The notes beneath the pieces were generated by a model, which did no database searches, was not told where the DNA came from, and saw only the letters and a list, made by a program, of their open reading frames with translations. From NCBI RefSeq assembly GCF_000698575.1, contig NZ_JFHD01000049.1:1-39172 (forward strand): a stretch of DNA of 39,172 bases. The letters run 5' to 3'. This document shows positions 33,543 to 39,172 of this stretch, one piece after another. This DNA is from Caballeronia zhejiangensis. GTDB lineage: Bacteria > Pseudomonadota > Gammaproteobacteria > Burkholderiales > Burkholderiaceae. Positions within the stretch are counted from its first letter, which is position 1, and each line of letters opens with the position of its first letter. The translations under genes and the position numbers were made by a program.

Positions 33543-34559
33543 CTATCGTTTGATGACCCGTTGCGCCGCGCGCTGGATCGCTTCCATCTTTCGATGAAGA
33601 TCTCGCTGCCTCTTGTTAAGCGGCCGATCTCCTGCCGCATTCGGAAGGACCTGGCGCGCGGGTGATTGCACTACAGAGTTATCGAGTTTGTCTATCGTAA
33701 GCGCAGTTAGCACGCCCTTTGCCGCTGGTGATAGCGGTAGCATCGCCATCAGGGCAAAGTTGGCCGGAGTAAAGAACACCCGCGCTGCCTCGCACTCTTC
33801 GAGGATTCGTCGTGCGTCTTCTGGCAAATGGACCGATTCGTTGAATAGTTTCTGCAGCCCGGCGATGTCGACGGCTTGCGGATTAGCAGCGAGCAAAGCA
33901 TCTGCGCGGCGCCAGAGCGACGAAATCCGTTGCTCCGAGAGCGATAGCGCAGTCGAGCCGCGGATAGTGCCCTTCTCAACTTCCTTGTAGCGCGCGGCCG
34001 AACGGTTGCTTGCCAATCCAGCCGCTATCAGATCGCGGATTTCAGATTCTGAGCGTTCGACTACGTCAACAACTGCCATGCTGGCGCCACCGCTGATTCG
34101 GCGCCGAAGTTCCCTGTCCGCCTCCGGACAACCTGCTGCAAACGCAGCGACGCGGCGGACCCAATTTTCCGCCTCGTGGTACGCGGCGCGTACAACACGT
34201 TCCGTTCTTTCAAGCGCCGGTCGATCAAGAAGGATCGGCAGCATTGCCTCCCGACGTCGCGACTCGGACAACTTGAGCATCTCCGCCGTGAACTTCGACG
34301 AGAACTTGTCCTTGTCGGCGCCGCAAACGTGTCCAATGTTGGAGACTGTGCCGTCTTCGAGCTCGATGATCACCCCTGCCTTGTGCGGCGTGCCGCAATT
34401 CGTCAAGGCACAGTGCGTTTCGGACGCGAAGCCATACGGCCAGATAACGCGCCGAAGCCCGATCTGCGCGGGATTGACCTTCTCGACGTAACCAGGCAAA
34501 TTTCGGAGTTCCCCTGGCGTTCTAATTGTGCGGCAGAGTTGATCAATGTCGATTGGCAT
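33543..34559 (-). CDS. Unknown Cys/His protein, about 338 aa
   Basis: From MPIDIDQLC. Residues 49-80 hold Cys50, Cys55, His77 and Cys79 in HCALTNCG...GHVCG, which could bind zinc. The remainder is helical and basic, ending NKRQRDLHRKMEAIQRAAQR. I do not recognise a family. An upstream in-frame start at 34601 is possible, but the ATG at 34559 begins the more regular protein. It precedes the CoiA-like gene on the same strand, so the two may work together. Confidence 0.65.
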   Translation of the reverse strand: MPIDIDQLCRTIRTPGELRNLPGYVEKVNPAQIGLRRVIWPYGFASETHCALTNCGTPHKAGVIIELEDGTVSNIGHVCGADKDKFSSKFTAEMLKLSESRRREAMLPILLDRPALERTERVVRAAYHEAENWVRRVAAFAAGCPEADRELRRRISGGASMAVVDVVERSESEIRDLIAAGLASNRSAARYKEVEKGTIRGSTALSLSEQRISSLWRRADALLAANPQAVDIAGLQKLFNESVHLPEDARRILEECEAARVFFTPANFALMAMLPLSPAAKGVLTALTIDKLDNSVVQSPARQVLPNAAGDRPLNKRQRDLHRKMEAIQRAAQRVIKR

Positions 34560-34720
34560 ATGCTTGATAGTCGAGTAGCGAGATCGATCGCGAACGCCCA
34601 ATTCTTAAACAGAGATAGTCCCCAAGAATTGGCAGCGCGAATGACTTATCGCGGCGGACCAACCTGCCACCTGTTGCGCGCGCTACAGGCGGCAGGTTCG
34701 GCTGTCATCACACCGGCGCG

Positions 34721-35032
34721 CTATCGCAACGGCAGCGAGAGAAGGTTGTCCGACTTGCGACCATCGGCGACGGTCTGGACATATTTAATACGGCCGTTGC
34801 TATGCACATGCACCCAAGCTCCCGTGCGTCCGGGATTTACGTCTGGGCACCAAACCCGATCTTGATCGTAGTTTTCGATGAAAGCCACCATCTGCTCACG
34901 GGATGAACGCGCGGGCTCGCCAACGGTTTTTCCGTCGACGATTTTGATCCACCACAGATAGGCGATGTGTTCGTGGCTGCTGCCACCAGACATCTCTCTC
35001 GCTACACATTTGTACGTCGTTTTTGCAACCAT
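34721..35032 (-). CDS. DUF3892 domain protein
   Basis: About 103 aa from MVAKTTYKC. The family pattern is visible: SHEHIAYLWW, REQMVAFIE, then VQTVADGRKSDNLLSLP at the end. DUF3892 proteins are short and of unknown role, often on mobile elements. A strong hairpin (35064-35088) lies 32 bp upstream of the start. Confidence 0.75.
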   Translation of the reverse strand: MVAKTTYKCVAREMSGGSSHEHIAYLWWIKIVDGKTVGEPARSSREQMVAFIENYDQDRVWCPDVNPGRTGAWVHVHSNGRIKYVQTVADGRKSDNLLSLPLR

Positions 35033-35063
35033 GGGTTTTCGCTTCCTAATTCGCAACGTAAGA

Positions 35064-35088
35064 AGCCGGGGCTATTGTTGCCCCGGCT
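35064..35088. terminator. 9-bp hairpin upstream of the DUF3892 gene
   Basis: AGCCGGGGC, loop TATTGTT, then GCCCCGGCT. It sits in the leader of the minus-strand DUF3892 gene, so it could act as an attenuator or end a transcript from upstream. No long T-run follows on either strand. Confidence 0.45.
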
Positions 35089-35242
35089 CGCTATACAACT
35101 CCGTTGTTAAACGGACGGCCACGACCGGCAATGTTCACAAACCGTTTCGGGACGACCTCGACGGAAGCGTACATATGCGCGGACATGGACAGGCTTCGGA
35201 AAATGGCAGACTTTCGCCATCAACTGCTCCTATCTCAACAGC

Positions 35243-35277
35243 TCGGCACGACAGGAATCCTTCGGCAGACGTGCCGA
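35243..35277. repeat. 8-bp inverted repeat
   Basis: TCGGCACG and CGTGCCGA flank a 19-bp loop. It contains the same GGCAC/GTGCC half-sites found at the XRE promoter, so it may be an operator or an RNA hairpin. Confidence 0.4.
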
Positions 35278-35403
35278 ACTTAGGTCAAGCAGCAGTTTGA
35301 AAAACCCACACGCCAGCTATGGTCGGAGACCAAGTGATACACTGGCTGCTCTTGTGAAGCAAAGTAAGCCGGCGGGAGGACACCACTAACCCCTCGTCGC
35401 ACG

Positions 35404-35436
35404 CGGCCGGGCACCACCCCGGCCGTTTCTCTTTTT
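35404..35436 (+). terminator. Strong rho-independent terminator
   Basis: CGGCCGGG, loop CACCAC, CCCGGCCG, then TTTCTCTTTTT. It follows no protein gene on this strand, so it probably ends a small RNA starting around 35320; TTGAAA (35297-35302) and TATGGT (35318-35323) upstream are a weak promoter pair with a 15-bp spacer. Confidence 0.75.
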
Positions 35437-35443
35437 AGCAAAA

Positions 35444-35531
35444 CCACAACATCTTGTGTTCGGTCATCGCTTGAACACCAAGTATAGTGGAAAAATGGTC
35501 TCGGAGGGTACTTCTTTCCGAGGCCCTTTTT
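35444..35531 (+). ncRNA. Candidate structured RNA with its own terminator
   Basis: CCAC (35444-35447) pairs with GTGG (35487-35490). Inside them CTTGTGTTC (35453-35461) pairs with GAACAC-C-AAG (35473-35482) around an 11-nt loop. Then GGTCTCGGA pairs with TCCGAGGCC (35497-35525), followed by CTTTTTC. No protein frame is convincing. It could be a small RNA or an untranslated leader that ends before the XRE gene. Confidence 0.5.
35497..35531 (+). terminator. Rho-independent terminator
   Basis: GGTCTCGGA, an 11-nt loop, TCCGAGGCC and CTTTTTC, about 60 bp after the previous terminator and 80 bp before the XRE start. Confidence 0.65.
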
Positions 35532-35546
35532 CATTCTGAGGATTTA

Positions 35547-35607
35547 TTGTGCCAGATCGAGTAAGATCGCGGCACAAGTTATCAACAGACAGTGCCATAT
35601 TTGGCAC
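35547..35607. promoter_or_regulatory. Paired GTGCC operators of the XRE gene
   Basis: TTGTGCC (35547-35553) and GGCACAA (35571-35577) form one inverted repeat, and GTGCCA-TATT-TGGCAC (35592-35607) another, which ends 5 bp before the ATG. The second would cover the ribosome site, fitting autorepression. Confidence 0.65.
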
Positions 35608-35612
35608 GATCC

Positions 35613-35966
35613 ATGACACCAGAACAAGAACTCGAATTTCTCCGCTCGGCAACCGAGAGGGACATTGCTGGATATCTGGCTATGCGGGTGCGTCGAGAGC
35701 GAATTCGAGGGGGATATTCCCAGCCGGCGTTTGCGGAAAAGGCGGGCATTGCGCTACGAACATATAAACGGTTCGAATTGAGCGGCATTGGAAGTATCGA
35801 AACCCTCACTCGTGTTTTGATGGCAATGGGGCATGCACGAGGTTTTTTCACGCTGTTCCCGCAGCCCATGCCCGCAGGACAGCCAACGCTTGCCGAACGA
35901 ATCGGCGCAATCAGCAAAATTGCGGAAAGCCGTGCGCGCGGCGATCCCGAGAAGAATATCGACTGA
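35613..35966 (+). CDS. XRE family helix-turn-helix regulator
   Basis: 117 aa from ATG 35613. The HTH is RRERIRGGYSQPAFAEKAGI then ALRTYKRFELSG (residues about 27-60). A proline-rich end follows the DNA-binding domain. A GTG 21 bp upstream is in frame but lies in the operator. No clear ribosome site is seen. It is convergent with the HEPN/Abi gene 21 bp away; together they may be a regulator-effector pair. Confidence 0.82.
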   Translation: MTPEQELEFLRSATERDIAGYLAMRVRRERIRGGYSQPAFAEKAGIALRTYKRFELSGIGSIETLTRVLMAMGHARGFFTLFPQPMPAGQPTLAERIGAISKIAESRARGDPEKNID

Positions 35967-35987
35967 CAGCCAGTCTCGCGCAGCACG

Positions 35988-36674
35988 CTATGGTTTCTGC
36001 TTCACGACGGTCGTGATGGTTTCGATGCTATCCATCCAGCTGGCGGTCGTTTTGCACCGCCAGGAAACAAGGCTGTGAATCGAGGCATAGTAATCCAGTA
36101 GGTTGTAGGAGATGATCGGTTCGTGATGGGCAATCCGATTCCGTAACTTGCGCAGCTTTTCAAGCTCGACTCCCATCAGCGTGCGGCACTGCGCAACTGT
36201 ATGCGTTTTAGCATCCGGCAAGTTCGGGAAAACCGTACGCAGAAACGGTGTCCACAATCGACCATCATGTCTTTGGGTCAACATTTGCGACCAAAATGCC
36301 ATCTTAAGTTCGGCGATGACCTTGCCGGTTTCGCCTTGAGCAAACTTCCTTCGCGTGTCGATCAGTTCCCGTTGAGGGTTGAAGCCATAGCGTGGGGCCG
36401 GCAATGTTCTTTCGAATCCCGCGACCCACGGCCAGTCAGCCCCATAGCGCCGCTCGATGCCGTCGCAAATTCCGTTTCGGACGGTGACTTCGCAGATTTG
36501 TAGCGGAGTCAAAAACGCCCCCGACAACTGCGCATTCCATCCGTAGAGCTTGATCGGGTGAAGCGCGTCATTGTTTCCGGCGTTGGCGGCCGCTTGAATA
36601 TAGGTTCCGAGCCGCGCTGGCGATAACGCTAAGCTGATGGCATCCAGCTCGGCTTGAGTTAGGGCAAGTGACAT
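35988..36674 (-). CDS. HEPN/Abi-like protein
   Basis: 228 aa, mostly helical. The HEPN ribonuclease motif is clear: Arg178, Asn179 and His183 in LRNRIAHHEP. The start ALSPARLGTYIQAAANAGNN and the region after residue 40 (YGWNAQLSGAFL) resemble Abi_2-type abortive-infection proteins. HEPN proteins of this kind cut RNA to stop growth under phage attack. The start codon lies directly beside a strong plus-strand promoter of a candidate small RNA. No typical ribosome site is seen. Confidence 0.78.
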   Translation of the reverse strand: MSLALTQAELDAISLALSPARLGTYIQAAANAGNNDALHPIKLYGWNAQLSGAFLTPLQICEVTVRNGICDGIERRYGADWPWVAGFERTLPAPRYGFNPQRELIDTRRKFAQGETGKVIAELKMAFWSQMLTQRHDGRLWTPFLRTVFPNLPDAKTHTVAQCRTLMGVELEKLRKLRNRIAHHEPIISYNLLDYYASIHSLVSWRCKTTASWMDSIETITTVVKQKP

Positions 36675-36677
36675 CTG

Positions 36678-36706
36678 TTGACGAAACCGTTAATAATGGA
36701 TATGAT
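36678..36706 (+). promoter_or_regulatory. Near-consensus sigma70 promoter of a small RNA
   Basis: TTGACG (36678-36683), exactly 17 bp, then TATGAT (36701-36706). One mismatch in each box. It fires away from the Abi gene and toward the terminator at 36768. Confidence 0.75.
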
Positions 36707-36712
36707 GTCGCT

Positions 36713-36797
36713 CATTAGCTCTGGGTCTTGTTGGCGAAAGCCTCCCCCTAGAGACAAGCGATAAAGGCGGCCCACTTCGGTGGGCCGTTTTCTTTTC
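36713..36797 (+). ncRNA. Candidate small RNA, about 85 nt
   Basis: It starts about 7 bp after the -10 box and ends in a strong terminator. CTTGT and ACAAG (about 36727-36756) can close a domain holding the hairpin GGC-GAAA-GCC and the unpaired stretch TCCCCC (36742-36748). This could face Shine-Dalgarno sites, as in C-rich-loop riboregulators. There is no start codon followed by a useful frame. It lies upstream of the HEPN/Abi gene on the opposite strand, so it may be antisense to that leader. Confidence 0.6.
36768..36797 (+). terminator. Strong rho-independent terminator
   Basis: CGGCCCAC, tetraloop TTCG, GTGGGCCG, then TTTTCTTTTC. A very stable UUCG-capped hairpin. Confidence 0.85.
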
Positions 36798-36823
36798 TAC
36801 GCTCCGATCTGCAGATGCGAGCA

Positions 36824-37309
36824 TCACGCGAGAGGTACAACGGCCTTCTTGATTCCGCCGCGGCGGGTCACGGCTCTTTTCATCTCGTTGGCTGCCTCGA
36901 TCTCCGGCGCGATCTTCTTCAGACGCTCTACCAATCCGGAAAGGTCGTATTCGTTGCTCAGCTTGCCGCCGTTGGTTGCACGCCGTTCAACGCGCCTGAC
37001 CAGGCCTTCCTCTTCCAGTTCAGCAATGTATCGTTGAATCTGTCGCGGACCGAGGCCGAGGCGTTCACTCAGTGCCTGCTTGCTGGGGTACGGTTTTCGG
37101 TCCGGGTCCCACCAGTAGTCCGCCAATTGAAGCAGCACGGCAAGTTGAGTCGGATTCAACCCAAGCCGCTGTTGAGCACGCAAGAGCACGGACGGCACAA
37201 CACAGAAGCCAAGCTTCATTACGGGCTTGCCCCACTTCTTGTCGGACGCCTTGTCAGCCGACACGGTGTGCAGCGAGACTACCTTCGCGGACGTCGTCGC
37301 GGTCGCCAT
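36824..37309 (-). CDS. Winged-helix DNA-binding protein
   Basis: 161 aa from ATG 37309, with GGAG 7 bp upstream. The winged-helix core is RLGLNPTQLAVLLQLADYWW then YPSKQALSERLGLGPRQIQR and YIAELEEEGLVRRVERR, the layout of MarR/replication-initiator-like HTH proteins on plasmids and islands. The basic C-terminal tail follows. It may control excision or copy number of the island. An ATGAC palindrome lies 65 bp upstream. Confidence 0.8.
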   Translation of the reverse strand: MATATTSAKVVSLHTVSADKASDKKWGKPVMKLGFCVVPSVLLRAQQRLGLNPTQLAVLLQLADYWWDPDRKPYPSKQALSERLGLGPRQIQRYIAELEEEGLVRRVERRATNGGKLSNEYDLSGLVERLKKIAPEIEAANEMKRAVTRRGGIKKAVVPLA

Positions 37310-37373
37310 TGATTTCTCCAGCAATTCATCTTGACGTGAATGTACGGGGATTTGCGGCTTCGCGGAAGAGGTT

Positions 37374-37392
37374 ATGACTAGTCATTCATGAC
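37374..37392. promoter_or_regulatory. ATGAC operator-like repeats
   Basis: ATGACTAGTCAT is a perfect 12-bp palindrome. GTCAT-TC-ATGAC overlaps it, giving three half-sites 65 bp upstream of the winged-helix gene. Likely its own operator. Confidence 0.5.
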
Positions 37393-37577
37393 GCCATGGA
37401 CCAGACAGATCTGACACCTACTGTCCGGTCATCGCCGACTCATAAAGAAGAACCATGCAATCAGGACGCTACCTAAGCGATACCAACTAGGGATAGCTCA
37501 CTACCAGTCGCTGGTGACTTGTGGGGTATAGGTCCTGTTGAACGTGCCGCAACCAAGACAATGAAGCGGTGGGAAGT

Positions 37578-38465
37578 TTAGCGGGTGGTGGCTTGCTTTG
37601 CGAGCCGTGCATAGTAGCCCGCGACTTCTTCGAGTACACGCTGCTTCTCGGCTTGGACATAGATGGTCGTCGTCTGCAGCGAGATGTGGCCCAGCACTTT
37701 CTGTACAACGTCCACCGGGACGTCGTCCGCAACCGACTGCGTGCCGAAGGTATGGCGAAAGGCGTGCGCGTTCACGCGGTCGAGCTGGACGCGCTCGTCC
37801 AGGCTCAATGCGTCCATCGTCTCGACGAGCTTCTTCGTCATGCGGCCGATCAGCCGGTTGAGCCCATCGGCGGTGTAGCCGGCCTCTTCCACTCTTGATG
37901 GAACGCTGGATCCATCTTCGTTCTTTCCAGCAAGCGCCTGCCGGTGACGCCGGCGCGAAGCCTCCGTCCACGGAATAAAGATGGGCGCCAGGAGTGGACC
38001 ATGCGGAGCCTCGCTCATGTCCTCAACATCGAACGCCCTGCCCCGATCAACCCAGTGCGCGCGCAGGGCAACCAGCGTCGCCGCACTCACCGGCACGGTC
38101 CGCTCGCGCTGCCCCTTGCCGATAAGGGTGAGCTCCCACACTGGCCGCTCGGGCGTACCGTACGCCGAGGGCTTGAGGTATTCGCGACGGGCCGAGGCGG
38201 CTTCTTCCCGTCGCAAGCCCGAGTCGCCCATTAGCAGGATCGTCGCGCGCAAGGCGCGCCACTGCGAAGCGTGCTCCGGTGCCGACCGGGCATCGAGCTC
38301 GTCACGCAGCTTGCGCCACAACGCAGCGGGCAACGCCCGATCGATCTGCATGGAATTCGCGCGGCGAACGACGGGAGGATCGTTGATCGCCACCCACGGG
38401 TTGCCCGCCAGATAGCGCACGTCGACGAGCCACGCGAAGGCACTGCGCAGCAGCTGTTGAGGTTC
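37578..38465 (-). pseudogene. Tyrosine recombinase, N-terminus cut off by a transposon
   Basis: About 295 aa remain. The catalytic set is visible (numbering from the GTG at 38489): Arg93 (SGLRREE), His242 and Arg245 (HAFRHTF), His268 (LGH) and Tyr277 (TTTIYVQAEK). About 100 or more N-terminal residues of the DNA-binding domain are missing. The open frame can be extended with a GTG at 38489, but its first eight codons are read from transposon end repeats. It was probably the integrase of the island to its left. Confidence 0.82.
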
Positions 38466-38651
38466 GTTAATTCCGCTAATGACGCCCACTTATCGCGCTA
38501 ATGACGCCGCCGCCTAAGCCATTGATTTATTGATAAATTTCCGCTTTCTGAAGCGTTGGGCGGTGTTGTGCAAATGCGACGACCAAAGCGACTACTGCCC
38601 ATCAATTCGGCTAATGTATCCCCGTTGCCCAACAATTGTACTAATGTAGGT
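38466..38651 (+). mobile_element. Transposon left end with transposase-binding repeats
   Basis: GCTAATGACGCC occurs at 38475-38486 and again at 38497-38508, 22 bp apart. Looser copies lie at 38610-38621 (GCTAATGTATCC) and 38640-38651 (ACTAATGTAGGT). Such repeats at an element end, upstream of a Mu/TnsB-type transposase, are typical of Tn7-like and Tn5053-like transposons. The exact terminus is near 38466, where integrase homology stops. Confidence 0.65.
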
Positions 38652-38677
38652 GGCAACCTTCCTCGCGGACAACGTCA

Positions 38678-39172
38678 ATGGCCAAACCAGAGAACGATGC
38701 TGAGCGGGAGGCAGCCATCGCCCGCGTGCTTCGCCCGCTGGGGACCGGGCCGCTGCCACTTGAGCAGGCGAAGCAGGCTGCGAAACTGCTTAACCTCCAT
38801 TGGGCGACTGTCTACCGTCTGCGACGGCGCTTTCTTTCGGATCCGGTAAACAGCTCGATGAGGCCGCGCGAGCGCGGGCCAAAGCGCGGAAAGCGCCAGC
38901 TGGGCGGCCGCACTGAGGCGATCGTCGATGACGTCCTCAACGTATGGCTGCCGAAGCAACGCCAGCTTGCCCATCCCCTCTCCGATCTCACGCTTGAAAT
39001 ACGTCGAAGATGTGCGGAGAGCGGCGCGCGACCGCCAAGCCGCAGCACGGTTGCACGGTGGTGGGCGACTCATCGCGAAGCGCAGGCGCTCGAGCGCGTG
39101 AACGCCGATGCGCCTCCGGGAAACTTTGTTGTCCGCAATCCGCTCGACGTCGTGCAAGTCGACCATACCCAG
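38678..39172 (+). CDS. TniA/TnsB-like DDE transposase (partial)
   Basis: 165 codons from ATG 38678 to the window edge. Residues 20-50 form a helix-turn-helix (QAKQAAKLLNLHWATVYRLR). The middle is a DNA-binding domain with ERGPKRGKRQLGG, and RPPSRSTVARWWATH is the second one. The last residues VVQVDHTQ give the first Asp of the DDE triad. This is the order found in TniA/TnsB and Mu transposases. The rest, and probably an ATPase (TniB/TnsC) and TniQ, should lie beyond the window. Confidence 0.88.
   Translation, partial: MAKPENDAEREAAIARVLRPLGTGPLPLEQAKQAAKLLNLHWATVYRLRRRFLSDPVNSSMRPRERGPKRGKRQLGGRTEAIVDDVLNVWLPKQRQLAHPLSDLTLEIRRRCAESGARPPSRSTVARWWATHREAQALERVNADAPPGNFVVRNPLDVVQVDHTQ

Noticed and set aside
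1..39172. CRISPR arrays, tRNA or rRNA genes
   Set aside because: I saw no regularly spaced repeats with unique spacers and no tRNA or rRNA-like sequence on either strand.

Overview
The window looks like a chromosomal or megaplasmid segment from a Burkholderiaceae bacterium (Burkholderia, Paraburkholderia or Caballeronia type). The benzoate-catechol genes, the OmpC-type porin, the ETF-QO and the GC-rich codon use all fit that group. The assignment rests on family recognition, not on a search.

Region 1 (1-10579) holds an aromatic block. On the minus strand catA-benA-benB-benC-benD would convert benzoate to catechol and then cis,cis-muconate. The block appears to be decaying: the divergent LysR (BenM/CatR-like) gene carries an early TAG and is cut short, and BenD has lost its glycine-rich NAD-binding loop. 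After it come a small 82-aa gene with a perfect 22-bp palindrome upstream, a TetR regulator, ETF-ubiquinone oxidoreductase and a porin.

Region 2 (11053-29241) is one long minus-strand catabolic cluster headed by a divergent TetR gene. In transcription order it encodes two adjacent acyl-CoA dehydrogenases (one lacking the usual catalytic Glu), an acyl-CoA synthetase, ETF beta and alpha, a hotdog thioesterase, a class III CoA-transferase, a Zn alcohol dehydrogenase, an aldehyde dehydrogenase, a class I cytochrome P450 with its ferredoxin reductase and ferredoxin, an ACAD10/11- or LvaA-like kinase, a small helical partner protein and a DUF7064-like protein. The logic would be hydroxylation, oxidation to the acid, CoA activation and dehydrogenation, with electrons leaving through ETF and ETF-QO. 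A kinase/partner pair may activate a hydroxyacyl-CoA. The substrate is unknown; a bulky terpenoid- or steroid-like compound is my best guess. A 56-bp scar of a second ETF-QO gene lies inside the cluster.

Region 3 (29242-30880) is a mosaic of gene pieces: a DUF6602-type fragment, a broken IS5-family transposase, a GNAT toxin fragment and the C-terminal half of a tyrosine recombinase.

Region 4 (30880-38465) is an accessory island. It holds a DNA-binding-like protein with repeated GTTAC/GTAAC sites, an antitoxin-ParE pair, a CoiA-like nuclease next to an unknown Cys/His protein and a DUF3892 protein, a region rich in RNA hairpins and terminators, an XRE regulator with paired operators, a HEPN Abi-like protein beside a candidate small RNA with a near-consensus promoter, a winged-helix protein and a tyrosine recombinase. 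The recombinase has lost its N-terminus to the end of a TniA/TnsB-like transposon, whose end repeats and transposase start fill the right edge (38466-39172).
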